Source: Acidovorax carolinensis (lineage in GTDB: Bacteria; Pseudomonadota; Gammaproteobacteria; Burkholderiales; Burkholderiaceae_C). Taken from it: DNA of 64,000 nucleotides. Below, in pieces: positions 35,888-46,486 of this stretch; the stretch's first letter is position 1, and every line of letters begins with the position of its first letter. The notes beneath the pieces were generated by a model. That model was not told the DNA's origin. It saw only the letters and a list, made by a program, of their open reading frames with translations, and made no database searches. Location: assembly GCF_002157145.1 (NCBI RefSeq), contig NZ_CP021361.1, positions 1,364,001 through 1,428,000 on the forward strand, given 5' to 3'. The translations under genes and the position numbers were made by a program.

Positions 35888-36307
35888 TTACTCATCGATA
35901 GATGCGCTCCAGCGGTCGCCCCAGTTCTGGGCGCGGTCGATGTTGCGCCGGTCCCGTTTTGTGGGGCGTCCTTCCTGCAAGGCGGCGGCGGGTTCGGGGG
36001 CCAGTCGGCGCTGTTCGGCGGCTTTTTCACGGGCGGCGATGCTGTCGGGTGTTTCTTCGTACAGCCGTTGTGCCACCGGGGCCGGGCCGCGTGCGCCGCT
36101 CAATCCCCGCACGATCACTGTGCGTGCGATGACGCCCTGGCGCAAGGCCACGGTGTCGCCACAGCGCAGGTCGCGGGCCGGTTTGGCTTGCTGGCCATTG
36201 ACGGTGACACGGCCCTTGCCGATTTCTTCGGTGGCCAGGCTGCGGGTTTTGTAGAACCGCGCGCACCACAGCCATTTGTCCAGTCGCATCGTTTCGGGGG
36301 AATTCAT
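35888..36307 (-). CDS. hslR: S4-domain RNA-binding protein, Hsp15-like
   Basis: 139 aa. N-terminal S4 domain MRLDKWLWCARFYKTRSLAT, then GRVTVNGQQAKPARDLRCGD. Hsp15 binds free 50S ribosomal subunits carrying nascent chains and helps recycle stalled ribosomes after heat stress. The C-terminus is Arg/Lys-rich (RPTKRDRRNIDRAQNWGDRW). Its start overlaps the stop of the sensor kinase gene (36304-36307), so it is the last gene of a three-gene transcript. Confidence 0.88.
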   Translation of the reverse strand: MNSPETMRLDKWLWCARFYKTRSLATEEIGKGRVTVNGQQAKPARDLRCGDTVALRQGVIARTVIVRGLSGARGPAPVAQRLYEETPDSIAAREKAAEQRRLAPEPAAALQEGRPTKRDRRNIDRAQNWGDRWSASIDE

Positions 36308-37767
36308 GGGGAGGATTGTGCCGTGGCGGCGGTGTTGAGGGAGCCGTCTGTGGGCGGGGGCAGTGGCAGGTGAACGACGGCGTCCAGCCCCGCCACACGG
36401 CCTGATTCCACGCGGTTGGTCAGCGCAATGCGGCCACCGAGCGCCTGAACGATCTCGTGGCAGATGGCCAGGCCCAGGCCGCTGCCGGTGCGTACGTCAC
36501 CTGCAGAGAAGGGCTGGAAGAGGCGTGCGGCCAGTTCATCGTCGACGCCGCTGCCATGGTCGCTTATGCAAAGCACTGCCTGGTGATCGGCGCAGCGCAG
36601 GTCGACCGCCAGATCGCTGCCTTGCGGGGCATGGCGGATTGCGTTGTGCAGAAGATTGCGGGCCAGCTCGCGCAGCATCCATTCGTGGGCCGCTACCGTT
36701 GTCGGTTCGGTGTGGATGCCAAAGTCGAGGTCGCGCTGCGCGATCAGGGGTGACAGGTCCAGTGCCACGGTGCGCAGAATGTCATCGAACCGGTTTGGCG
36801 GCGGCGCGCTTTGCTGGCGCAGCTGCTCGACCTTGGCCAGCGCCAGCATCTGGTTGGCCAGTTGTGTGGCGCGGTCGACCGTGTCGCTGATCTCCTGCAG
36901 TGCTTGCAGAGCCGGCACATCGCCGCGGAGGGCCGACTGCACCTGCGTCTTGAGCACGGCCAGCGGCGTGCGCAACTGGTGCGATGTGTCGCGCACAAAC
37001 CGCTTTTGGTGGCGCAGCAGGTGCTGCAGCCGTTGCATGACCTGGTTGGTGCTGTCGATCAGGGGTTGCAGCTCACGGGGGGCAGAGTTGGCGGCGATCG
37101 GGCTCAGGTCGCCATCGGGCCGTGCCTGCAGCTGTTGACTGAGCTGGCGCACCGGGCGCGTGGCCCGTTGCACCACGATGACCACGGTGAGCGCAATCAC
37201 GCCGATCAGCAGCGCCTGCCGGGCCAGTGTGTTCCACAGGATTTGCAGCGCCAGGGTTTCGCGCACTTCCAGGGTTTCCGCCACCTGGATGACCGCCATG
37301 CCGCGGCCATTGGCACTGGCCACGGGTTGCAGCAACACGGCCACGCGCACGTGCTCGCCGCGGAACTGGTCGTCATAGAAATCCACCAGCGCGGCATAGG
37401 GGGGGCGATCCGGAATGCGCCCGCGCCATGCCGCAAGTTCGGCAAATCCCGAGACCATTTCGCCCTGCAGGGTGGAGACGCGATAGAACATGTGGCTCTG
37501 GTTGTCGGCCTCGAAGGCCTCGAGCGCGGCGTAGGGCACGATGGCCCGCAGTTGCGCCGCGTCGTCGTACCCCGACACATCCAGCTGTTCGCTGATGGTT
37601 TTGGCCGATGCCAGCAAGGTGCGGTCGTAGGCGGTGTTCAGCGATGCCAGGGCCTGGCGGTACAGGCTGAACGTGTTGAAGGCGATGAACGCCACCACCG
37701 GCAGCAAGATGCCCATCAGCAGCCGCCGCCGCAGTGACGGGGCGCGCAACGCAGCGGGCCTTGTCAC
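36304..37767 (-). CDS. tctE: Sensor histidine kinase, TctE-like
   Basis: 487 aa membrane sensor. First transmembrane helix near residues 15-33 (LLMGILLPVVAFIAFNTFSL), periplasmic domain, second helix near 182-201 (ALLIGVIALTVVIVV), HAMP, then the H-box DTSHQLRTPLAVLK, N-box LARNLLHNAIRHAP and G-box GSGLGLAICHEIV. It pairs with the response regulator ending at 37764; start and stop overlap. The pair is divergent from tctCBA, which it very likely controls in response to tricarboxylates or a similar substrate. Confidence 0.9.
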   Translation of the reverse strand: MTRPAALRAPSLRRRLLMGILLPVVAFIAFNTFSLYRQALASLNTAYDRTLLASAKTISEQLDVSGYDDAAQLRAIVPYAALEAFEADNQSHMFYRVSTLQGEMVSGFAELAAWRGRIPDRPPYAALVDFYDDQFRGEHVRVAVLLQPVASANGRGMAVIQVAETLEVRETLALQILWNTLARQALLIGVIALTVVIVVQRATRPVRQLSQQLQARPDGDLSPIAANSAPRELQPLIDSTNQVMQRLQHLLRHQKRFVRDTSHQLRTPLAVLKTQVQSALRGDVPALQALQEISDTVDRATQLANQMLALAKVEQLRQQSAPPPNRFDDILRTVALDLSPLIAQRDLDFGIHTEPTTVAAHEWMLRELARNLLHNAIRHAPQGSDLAVDLRCADHQAVLCISDHGSGVDDELAARLFQPFSAGDVRTGSGLGLAICHEIVQALGGRIALTNRVESGRVAGLDAVVHLPLPPPTDGSLNTAATAQSSP

Positions 37768-38441
37768 GTATCGGCCCTGAGCAGATAGCCCAGCCCGCGC
37801 AGCGTCATGAGGGTCAGGCCCGTGCCGGCCAGCTTTTTGCGCAGGCGGTACACCACCACCTCGATGGCTTCGTACTGCACGTCCAGCTGGCCGGGGAACA
37901 CCAGTTCATAGAGGCGCTCTTTGGTGACCGCATGGCCCGGCTGCACCAGCAGGGCATGCATCAGCGCCAGTTCGCGGGGCGTGAGTTCCATCACCTCGCT
38001 GTTGCGGTACAGCGCGCCACTGTCCTTGTCGTAGCGGATGGCCCCGATCTGAACCGAGTGGCCTGCCGCTGGCGTGGGGTCTGCGCTGCGCCGGAGCAGG
38101 GCGCGCAGCCGTGCTTCCAGTTCGTCCAGATCGAACGGCTTGGGCAGGTAGTCATCGGCACCGGCATTGAGGCCTAGCACCCGGTCGCCCACGGTGCCGC
38201 GTGCGGTGAGGATCAGCACCGGCGTGCGCAGTCCGCGGGTGCGGGCCTGTTGCAGCACTTGCAGGCCATCGAGGCCGGGCAGGGTGAGGTCGAGCACCAC
38301 GGCATCGGGCAGACGTGCGGCCCACTGGCGGAGCGCCGCCGCGCCGTCGCCCACGGCGGTGACCTCCATGCCCCGGCGCGCCAATGCGCGCTGCAGCGTG
38401 AGCTGCATGGTGGGGTCGTCTTCGACGAGAAGCAATTGCAT
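37764..38441 (-). CDS. tctD: OmpR-family response regulator, TctD-like
   Basis: 225 aa. Start at MQLLLVEDDPTMQLTL; an ATG 12 bp upstream (MVPR) is also possible, and the far longer upstream frame is not coding. Receiver domain with phospho-acceptor Asp in AVVLDLTLPGLDG and switch Lys in YLPKPFDLDE. The C-terminal winged helix contains LTPRELALMHALLVQPGHAV and VYRLRKKLAG. Probable activator of the divergent tctCBA operon. Confidence 0.9.
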   Translation of the reverse strand: MQLLLVEDDPTMQLTLQRALARRGMEVTAVGDGAAALRQWAARLPDAVVLDLTLPGLDGLQVLQQARTRGLRTPVLILTARGTVGDRVLGLNAGADDYLPKPFDLDELEARLRALLRRSADPTPAAGHSVQIGAIRYDKDSGALYRNSEVMELTPRELALMHALLVQPGHAVTKERLYELVFPGQLDVQYEAIEVVVYRLRKKLAGTGLTLMTLRGLGYLLRADT

Positions 38442-38567
38442 GCGCGGCACCATAGCACCGACCTCGCCAGGCCGCGGCATCAGTGTTTTCCCTGAGCGTG
38501 CGGACAGCCGTTTGACAGGCTGTGCGCGCATCATCGGGCGGTTCGCCAACCTTATAAGGAGACATCG

Positions 38568-39527
38568 ATGCGTCGCGATACCTTTCTCAAATCCCTGGCC
38601 GCGCTGGCTGCGGCCGGGGCCTTGCCCCTGTCGGCCCATGCCGCCAGCGCCGTCAAGATGATGCTGCCCGCCAACCCGGGCGGCGGGTGGGACTCCACGG
38701 GCCGTGCGCTGGGCAAGGCCTTGCTTGAATCGGGGGCCGCATCGTCGGTCACCTACGACAACAAGGGTGGCGCCGCCGGTGCGATCGGCCTGGCGCAGTT
38801 CGTCAACTCCAGCAAGGGCGACCCGAACGCCCTGATGGTGATGGGCGCAGTAATGCTGGGCGGCATCATCACGGGCAAGCCGCCGGTGAGCCTGTCGCAG
38901 GCGACGCCGATTGCGCGACTGACCAGCGAATACAACGTGTTCGTGCTGCCCGCCAATTCGCCCTTCAAGAGCATGGCCGAAGTCATTGCCCAGCTCAAGA
39001 AAGACCCCGGCAGCGTGAAGTGGGGTGGCGGCTCGCGCGGCTCTACCGAGCACATTGCCGCTGCGATGATCGCCCGCGAAGTGGGCGTGGACCCGGCCAG
39101 GATCAACTACGTGGCGTTCCGGGGAGGTGGCGAGGCGATTGCAGCCATCCTGGGCGGCAACGTGACGATTGGCGGTGGCGGCTATAGCGAGATGGCCGAG
39201 TACATCGCCACCAAGAAGATGACGCCCATTGCCGTGACCTCAGGCCAGCGTCTCAAAAACTCCACGGTGCCGACGCTTAAGGAGCAGGGCATCAACGTGG
39301 AGATTGGCAACTGGCGCGGCGTGTATGCCGGCCCCGGCATCACGGCCGAGCAGCGCAAGGCGCTGACGGAGATGGTCGCCAAGGCCGTCAAAAGCAAGAG
39401 CTGGGCCGAATCGCTGCAGAAGAACGACTGGACCCCGGCCTGGATGGCGGGCGACGAGTTTGCGAATTTTGTGGACAGCGAATTTGCCAGCCTGCGCGCC
39501 ACCATGGTCAAGGCGGGCATGGTCTGA
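38568..39527 (+). CDS. tctC: Tripartite tricarboxylate transporter, periplasmic binding protein
   Basis: 319 aa. Signal peptide MRRDTFLKSLAALAAAGALP ending near AHAA. Then the TctC/Bug-type fold: MMLPANPGGGWDSTGRALGK and DNKGGAAGAIGLAQFV near the substrate site. AAGGAG precedes the ATG. It delivers citrate or a related acid to the TctAB membrane complex encoded downstream. Divergent from tctD. Confidence 0.93.
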   Translation: MRRDTFLKSLAALAAAGALPLSAHAASAVKMMLPANPGGGWDSTGRALGKALLESGAASSVTYDNKGGAAGAIGLAQFVNSSKGDPNALMVMGAVMLGGIITGKPPVSLSQATPIARLTSEYNVFVLPANSPFKSMAEVIAQLKKDPGSVKWGGGSRGSTEHIAAAMIAREVGVDPARINYVAFRGGGEAIAAILGGNVTIGGGGYSEMAEYIATKKMTPIAVTSGQRLKNSTVPTLKEQGINVEIGNWRGVYAGPGITAEQRKALTEMVAKAVKSKSWAESLQKNDWTPAWMAGDEFANFVDSEFASLRATMVKAGMV

Positions 39528-39665
39528 ACCGTGCCCCTGCGCCGTGCGACAGCCCCGGCGAGCGCACGGCGGTTCTGTGCGCCGCCACTGTGGTGCGCGC
39601 CGTATTACGCACACCGTATTGCACACCTTTTGCCCTGTGCCCAAGGGCTTGAGAAAGACCCCCGC

Positions 39666-40232
39666 ATGTCTGATCCCACAACCCCTCCTTCATCGTCCGA
39701 TCCGGCCACGGTGCCCGGCGTTGCCGGCAACCGGCCAGCCCTGCGCATGCAGACCGTGGTGGGCGCCGGCGTGCTGCTGACCGCAGCGGCGCTGGCGCTG
39801 GGCGCCCTGGATATTCCATCGAACGCGGGTTATGGCGGCGTGGGCCCCAATTTTCTGCCCTGGCTGGTGGCGGGCGTGCTGGCGCTGTGCGGCGGCGTGC
39901 TGCTGTGGGAGGCCCGATCGGGCGGATTTCGCGCCATGGAAGAGCCCAATGGCTCCGCGCGTGCGCACAAGCCGGCCTTTGTGTGGGTGTCGGCCGGCCT
40001 GTTGCTCAACGCGGCCCTCATCACCACGGTGGGCTTCATCCTGAGCTGCACGCTGTGCTATGTGCTGGCCGTGCAGGGGCTGCGCCGGGCTGCAGGGCAG
40101 GACGCAGGCACCGCGAGCACCTGGGCGGTGGATGGGTTGACGGGCGTGCTGATCTCGGCGCCCGTCTATTGGACTTTCACGCAGTTCCTGGCGATCAACC
40201 TGCCAGGGCTTACGCAAACCGGGTGGTTGTGA
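39666..40232 (+). CDS. tctB: Tripartite tricarboxylate transporter, small membrane subunit
   Basis: 188 aa with about four hydrophobic segments (VVGAGVLLTAAALALGALDI; FLPWLVAGVLALCGGVLLW; VSAGLLLNAALITTVGFILS; VLISAPVYWTFTQFLAINLP). The ATG at 39666 is used; an upstream open frame has no TctB features. The stop overlaps the tctA start (TGATG at 40230-40234). Confidence 0.88.
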   Translation: MSDPTTPPSSSDPATVPGVAGNRPALRMQTVVGAGVLLTAAALALGALDIPSNAGYGGVGPNFLPWLVAGVLALCGGVLLWEARSGGFRAMEEPNGSARAHKPAFVWVSAGLLLNAALITTVGFILSCTLCYVLAVQGLRRAAGQDAGTASTWAVDGLTGVLISAPVYWTFTQFLAINLPGLTQTGWL

Positions 40233-41752
40233 TGGAAATTTTTGATGCACTGATGGCGGGCTTTGCGACCGCCGCCACGCCCGCCAACCTGCTGTGGGCC
40301 CTGGTGGGCTGCGCGCTGGGCACGGCCGTGGGCGTGCTGCCGGGCATTGGCCCTGCGGTGGCAGTGGCCATGCTGCTGCCCATTACGGCCAAGGTCGAGG
40401 TCACGGCCTCGATGATCTTTTTTGCCGGCATCTACTACGGTGCCATGTATGGCGGCTCCACCACCTCCATCCTGCTCAACACGCCGGGCGAAACCGCCAG
40501 CATGGTCACGGCCATGGAGGGCAACAAGATGGCCAAGAGCGGCCGGGCCGGAGCGGCGCTGGCCACATCGGCTATCGGTTCGTTCGTGGCGGGCACCGTT
40601 GCCACCGTGGTCGTGACCCTGTTTGCCCCCTATGTGGCCGACTTTGCCGTGAAGCTGGGCCCACCCGAATATTTCATGCTGATGGTGTTGGCTTTCACCA
40701 CCGTGAGCGCGGTGCTGGGCAAGAGCACGGTGCGCGGCATCACGGCGCTGTTCGTGGGGCTGGCGGCCGGTTGCATCGGCATGGACCAGATTTCGGGCGC
40801 GGCGCGCTACACCGGCGGCAAGCCTGAGTTGCTCGATGGCATCGACATCGTGCTGGTCGCCGTGGGTCTGTTTGCCGTGGCCGAGGTGCTGTATGCGGCA
40901 ATGTACGAGGGCCGCGTGGTCGAGTCGCGCAACAGCATGAGCCGCGTGCACATGACCGCGCGCGACTGGAAACGCTCCATTCCCGCGTGGCTGCGCGGCA
41001 CGCTGATCGGCACGCCGTTCGGCTGCATTCCGGCGGGCGGCACCGAGATTCCGACCTTTCTGAGCTACGCCACCGAAAAGAAGCTGGCCAAGGACACCGA
41101 CAAGGCCGAGTTCGGCACCATGGGTGCGATCGAAGGCGTGGCCGGCCCCGAGGCCGCCAACAATGCTACCGTGACCGCAGCCATGATTCCGCTGCTCACG
41201 CTGGGCATTCCCACCTCCAACACCACGGCGGTGCTGCTGGGCGCGTTCCAGAACTACGGCATCAACCCCGGGCCACAGCTGTTCACCACCTCGGCTACGC
41301 TGGTGTGGGCGCTGATTGCGTCGCTGTACATCGGCAACGTAATGCTGCTGGTGCTGAACCTGCCCATGGTGGGCCTGTGGGTGAAGCTGCTGAAAATTCC
41401 CAAGCCGCAGCTGTATGCGGGCATCCTGATTTTTGCCACGGTGGGGGCCTACGGCATGCGCCAGAGCACCTTCGATCTGTTCCTGTTGTATGGCATTGGC
41501 ATGCTCGGCGTGCTGATGCGGCGCTTTGACTTTCCTACGGCACCCGTGGTGGTGGGCATGATCCTGGGGCCGCTGGCCGAGGCGCAGATGCGCAATGCGG
41601 TGTCGATTGGCGAGGGCAGCTGGCTCATCTTTGTGCAGCGCCCGATGTCGCTCACGCTGCTCATCATCGTGCTGGCCGTGCTGATCCTGCCGCGTCTCTT
41701 CCAGCACATCGCGCAGCGCAAGCTGGCGCGCCTGCAGCAGCTCGATGCATGA
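40232..41752 (+). CDS. tctA: Tripartite tricarboxylate transporter, large membrane subunit
   Basis: 506 aa integral membrane protein with about twelve hydrophobic helices. Conserved TctA blocks are clear: [39 protein letters not shown] and [20 protein letters not shown]. Start is ATG at 40232 overlapping tctB. It forms the permease that takes up the acid bound by TctC using the ion gradient. Confidence 0.95.
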   Translation: MEIFDALMAGFATAATPANLLWALVGCALGTAVGVLPGIGPAVAVAMLLPITAKVEVTASMIFFAGIYYGAMYGGSTTSILLNTPGETASMVTAMEGNKMAKSGRAGAALATSAIGSFVAGTVATVVVTLFAPYVADFAVKLGPPEYFMLMVLAFTTVSAVLGKSTVRGITALFVGLAAGCIGMDQISGAARYTGGKPELLDGIDIVLVAVGLFAVAEVLYAAMYEGRVVESRNSMSRVHMTARDWKRSIPAWLRGTLIGTPFGCIPAGGTEIPTFLSYATEKKLAKDTDKAEFGTMGAIEGVAGPEAANNATVTAAMIPLLTLGIPTSNTTAVLLGAFQNYGINPGPQLFTTSATLVWALIASLYIGNVMLLVLNLPMVGLWVKLLKIPKPQLYAGILIFATVGAYGMRQSTFDLFLLYGIGMLGVLMRRFDFPTAPVVVGMILGPLAEAQMRNAVSIGEGSWLIFVQRPMSLTLLIIVLAVLILPRLFQHIAQRKLARLQQLDA

Positions 41753-41784
41753 GCCGCGTGGGTGCTTGAGCGGCCACGTTACAT

Positions 41785-41850
41785 CATTTTTCAAGCCAAA
41801 TAGGCTTTAAGCCCTTGATTTATAAGCGCGAATAGCTATTAATATAGTAG
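41785..41850 (+). repeat. Comamonadaceae-type interspersed repeat
   Basis: Contains CAAGCCAAATAGGCTTTAAG, then TTGATTTATAAGCGCGAATA and AGCTATTAATATAGTAGC. Imperfect palindrome of the same class as 20481-20543, between tctA and the sigma-54 activator. Confidence 0.6.
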
Positions 41851-41908
41851 CTAATCTGCGTGCAGGCGCAGGAGTGTCGTCTGGCCAGAGCGCGCTACCA
41901 TCGCGGCC

Positions 41909-43417
<1,509 letters not shown>

Positions 43418-43429
43418 AAAACAGTCAAA

Positions 43430-43469
43430 TGTCTGAATTTCAGACGCTTTGCATGTCTGAAATTCAGGC
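43430..43469 (+). promoter_or_regulatory. Two palindromic upstream activator sites
   Basis: GTCTGAATTTCAGAC (43431-43445) is a perfect 7-1-7 palindrome and GTCTGAAATTCAGGC (43455-43469) is the same site with one mismatch; centres are 24 bp apart. They lie about 75 bp upstream of the sigma-54 promoter, the normal place for activator binding. Confidence 0.75.
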
Positions 43470-43519
43470 ATTGTCATTCGATTTGAATAATTTAGCCATA
43501 TAAATCAATGGTTTGAAGA

Positions 43520-43536
43520 CTGGCACGAACTGTGCG
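43520..43536 (+). promoter_or_regulatory. Sigma-54 (-24/-12) promoter
   Basis: CTGGCACGAACTGTGCG matches the consensus TGGCACG-N4-TTGCW with the invariant GG and GC in correct spacing (TGGCACG 43521-43527, TGC 43533-43535). The binding-protein gene starts 32 bp downstream, after a CAGGAGA ribosome site. Confidence 0.82.
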
Positions 43537-43567
43537 ATGTTCAGTCAAAACAACAGGAGACAACCCC

Positions 43568-44752
43568 ATGCAACGCCGCACCCTGGTCGCACTGGCCACC
43601 CTGGCCGCCACACTGTCTGCCCCCGTATTCAGTCAGTCGGGTGAAATCCGCATCGCCCATGTCTACAGCAAGACCGGCCCGCTCGAAGCCTATGGCAAGC
43701 AGACGCAGACTGGCCTGATGATGGGGCTCGAATACGCCACGGGCGGCACCATGGCCGTCAACGGCAAGAAGATCGTGGTGATCGAGAAGGACGACCAGGG
43801 CAAGCCCGACCTGGGCAAGAGCCTGCTGGCCTCGGCCTATTCGGACGACAAGGCCGACATCGCCGTGGGGCCCACCTCGTCGGGCGTGGCGCTGGCGCTG
43901 CTGCCCGTGGCCGAGGAATACAAAAAAATCCTGCTGGTCGAGCCCGCCGTGGCGGATGCCATCACGGGCGACAAGTGGAACAAATACATCTTTCGCACCG
44001 GCCGCAACAGCAGCCAGGACGCCATCGGCAACGCCGTGGCCATCGACAAGCCGGGTGTGACCATCGCCACGCTGGCGCAGGACTATGCCTTCGGCCGCGA
44101 TGGTGTGAAAGCCTTCAAGGACGCCATCAAGAGCGCCAAGCTGGTGCACGAGGAATACCTGCCCACCACCACCACCGACTTCACCGCCGGTGCGCAGCGG
44201 CTGATCGACAAGCTCAAGGACCAGCCGGGCCGCAAGATCATCTGGATCTTGTGGGCCGGTGCGGGCAACCCGTTCAAGATTGCCGACATGGACTTGAAAC
44301 GCTACGGCATCGAGATCGCCACCGGCGGCAACATCCTGCCCGCCATGGCCAGCTTCAAGAACTTCCCGGGCATGGAAGGCGCCACCTACTACTACTTTGG
44401 CATCCCCAAGAACCCGGTGAATGAAGCCCTGGTGTCAGCCCACTACAAGCAGTTCAAGGCACCGCCCGATTTCTTTACGGCCGGCGGCTTCAGCTCGGCG
44501 ATGGCGCTGGTCACCGCGCTCAAGGCCACGGGCGGCGATGTCAATACCAACAAGCTCATCAAGACCATGGAAGGCATGAGCTTTGACACCCCCAAGGGCA
44601 AGATGACTTTCCGCAAGGAAGACCACCAGGCCCTGCAGAGCATGTACCACTTCAAGATCAAGGTGGACCCGGCCTTTGCCTGGGGCGTGCCCGAGCTGGT
44701 GCGCGAGATCAAGCCCGAAGAAATGAACGTGCCGGTCCGCAACAAGCGCTGA
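43568..44752 (+). CDS. ABC transporter substrate-binding protein, Liv type
   Basis: 394 aa periplasmic protein. Signal peptide MQRRTLVALATLAATLSAPV ending near VFSQ. Then EIRIAHVYSKTGPLEAYGKQ, the type I periplasmic-binding fold of LivJ-like proteins, with GPTSSGVALALLPVAEEYKK. The liv-type importer follows immediately, with a 144-bp gap holding a repeat. Expression is set by the sigma-54 promoter at 43520. Ligand unknown; the downstream 3HB-oligomer hydrolase suggests a hydroxyacid and not an amino acid. Confidence 0.9.
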   Translation: MQRRTLVALATLAATLSAPVFSQSGEIRIAHVYSKTGPLEAYGKQTQTGLMMGLEYATGGTMAVNGKKIVVIEKDDQGKPDLGKSLLASAYSDDKADIAVGPTSSGVALALLPVAEEYKKILLVEPAVADAITGDKWNKYIFRTGRNSSQDAIGNAVAIDKPGVTIATLAQDYAFGRDGVKAFKDAIKSAKLVHEEYLPTTTTDFTAGAQRLIDKLKDQPGRKIIWILWAGAGNPFKIADMDLKRYGIEIATGGNILPAMASFKNFPGMEGATYYYFGIPKNPVNEALVSAHYKQFKAPPDFFTAGGFSSAMALVTALKATGGDVNTNKLIKTMEGMSFDTPKGKMTFRKEDHQALQSMYHFKIKVDPAFAWGVPELVREIKPEEMNVPVRNKR

Positions 44753-44790
44753 CCGGGTCCGGGTGGCCCTGCGGGGCTGCTTAATGCTCA

Positions 44791-44840
44791 CTTTTCAATA
44801 GCTGCATGCGCTTGAAGGACAAGCGCTCAGGGGTTGTTTT
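44791..44840 (+). repeat. Comamonadaceae-type interspersed repeat
   Basis: CAATAGCTGCATGCGCTTGA then GGACAAGCGCTCAGGGGTTG. Same class as 20481-20543. In an operon, it could affect message stability between the binding-protein and ATPase genes. Confidence 0.65.
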
Positions 44841-44896
44841 GTCAAAAAAACAGGGGAGTGGGCTGCCGATGGCTTTTGGCGGCGCACTCACCACAC

Positions 44897-45673
44897 ATGC
44901 TTGAAACCAGAGACCTGACCATCCGTTTTGGCGGCCATGTGGCGGTGAACGCCGTGAGCTGCGCGTTCGCGCCGGGCACGCTGACTGCCATCGTGGGTCC
45001 CAATGGCGCGGGCAAGACCACGTATTTCAATCTGATCTCGGGGCAGCTGCGGGCCAGTGCCGGCACAGTCACGCTGGGCGGACGGGACCTGACGGGCCAG
45101 GCGCCATCGGCGCGCACGCGGGCCGGGCTGGGGCGGGCGTTTCAGCTCACCAACCTGTTCCCGGGCCTCACGGTGCTGGAGAACGTGCGCCTGGCCGTGC
45201 AGGCCACGCGCGCCGGCGCACACCGCCGCGGGCTGAACCTGTGGAGCATCTGGAGCGACCACCGCGCACTCACCGAGCGGGCCGAAGCCATCCTGCACAC
45301 CGTGTCGATGCTGGAGCGCCGCGACACCCCCGTGGCCCGCCTGCCGCACGGCGACCAGCGCAAGCTCGAAGTGGCGCTGCTGATGGCGCTGGAGCCGCAG
45401 GTCTACATGTTCGACGAGCCCACCGCCGGCATGGGCCACGACGAGGCCCCCGTGATCCTGAACCTGATCCGCGAACTCAAGCAAGACAAGACCAAGATCA
45501 TCCTGCTGGTCGAGCACAAGATGGACGTGGTGCGCGAGCTGGCCGACCGCATCATCGTGCTGACCAACGGTACGCTGGTGGCCGATGGCGCACCCGCCGA
45601 GGTGATTGCCTCGCCCGTGGTGCAAGAGGCCTACCTGGGCGTGGCAAAAGACGCAGACAGGGAGGCCGCATGA
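44897..45673 (+). CDS. livG: ABC transporter ATP-binding protein, LivG type
   Basis: 258 aa. Walker A GPNGAGKTTYF, Q-loop in FQLTNLFPGLTVLENV, and the Walker B VYMFDEPTAGMGHDE. The signature motif reads LPHGDQRKLEVAL and lacks the canonical LSGGQ, an LPHGDQ form frequent in LivG relatives. A long loop between Walker A and signature is typical of LivG. It overlaps livF (ATGA at 45670-45673). Confidence 0.9.
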   Translation: MLETRDLTIRFGGHVAVNAVSCAFAPGTLTAIVGPNGAGKTTYFNLISGQLRASAGTVTLGGRDLTGQAPSARTRAGLGRAFQLTNLFPGLTVLENVRLAVQATRAGAHRRGLNLWSIWSDHRALTERAEAILHTVSMLERRDTPVARLPHGDQRKLEVALLMALEPQVYMFDEPTAGMGHDEAPVILNLIRELKQDKTKIILLVEHKMDVVRELADRIIVLTNGTLVADGAPAEVIASPVVQEAYLGVAKDADREAA

Positions 45674-46395
45674 GCGACAACCTGCTGGAATTGAAGGGCG
45701 TGCACACGCACATCGGCGCGTACCACATCCTGCATGGCGTCGATCTGGTCGTGCCCAGGGGCCAGCTCACCATGCTGCTGGGCCGCAACGGCGCGGGCAA
45801 GACGACCACGCTGCGCACCATCATGGGCCTGTGGCACGCCTCCAGAGGCACGGTGCGCTTTGCCGGCAACGACATCACGGCGCTGCACACGCCGCAGATC
45901 GCCGGCATGAACATCGCCTACGTGCCCGAAAACATGGGCATATTTGCCGACCTCACGGTGAAGGAAAACATGCTGCTGGCCGCCCGCAAGGCGCGCAACG
46001 CGGCGCAGATGGATACCACACGCCTCGAATGGATCTTTCGGCTTTTTCCGGCGGTCGAGAAGTTCTGGAACCACCCCGCAGGCAAGCTCAGCGGCGGGCA
46101 AAAGCAGATGGTGGCCGTGGCGCGCGCCATCATCGAGCCGCGTGATCTGCTCATCGTGGACGAGCCCAGCAAGGGCTTGGCCCCGGCCATCATCAACAAC
46201 ATGATCGAGGCGTTCGACCAGCTCAAGAAGAGCGGCGTAACCATTCTGTTGGTCGAGCAGAACATCCACTTCGCCAAGCGCCTGGGCGACACCGTGGCCG
46301 TGATGGACAACGGCCAGGTGGTGCACGCCGGCAGCATGGCCGCGCTGGCCGAGGACGAGGCGCTGCAGCGCTCGCTGCTGGGGTTGGCGTTATGA
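45670..46395 (+). CDS. livF: ABC transporter ATP-binding protein, LivF type
   Basis: 241 aa, starting MSDNLLELKGVHTHIGAYHI. Walker A GRNGAGKTT, signature KLSGGQKQMVAVARAI, Walker B DLLIVDEPSKGLAP and H-loop ILLVEQNIHFA. Forms the ATPase heterodimer with LivG and powers substrate import. Confidence 0.93.
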   Translation: MSDNLLELKGVHTHIGAYHILHGVDLVVPRGQLTMLLGRNGAGKTTTLRTIMGLWHASRGTVRFAGNDITALHTPQIAGMNIAYVPENMGIFADLTVKENMLLAARKARNAAQMDTTRLEWIFRLFPAVEKFWNHPAGKLSGGQKQMVAVARAIIEPRDLLIVDEPSKGLAPAIINNMIEAFDQLKKSGVTILLVEQNIHFAKRLGDTVAVMDNGQVVHAGSMAALAEDEALQRSLLGLAL

Positions 46396-46462
46396 ATTTC
46401 AAATCGTTTTGGCCTCTGGCGCTTATTCTTAAAGCGCCATCAGCTATAAAATTAATAGCGTT
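46396..46462 (+). repeat. Comamonadaceae-type interspersed repeat
   Basis: Contains GGCGCTTATTCTTAAAGCGCC, a near-perfect palindrome, followed by AGCTATAAAATTAATAGCG. Fills the livF-livH gap. Confidence 0.6.
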
Positions 46463-46486
46463 ATGGGCGCAAGCCGGGAGACCCGC

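Noticed and set aside
40166..41794. 542-codon open frame on the minus strand across tctA
   Set aside because: It is antisense to a clear TctA protein, rich in His/Arg/Gln as expected for a GC-bias shadow, with no family resemblance.
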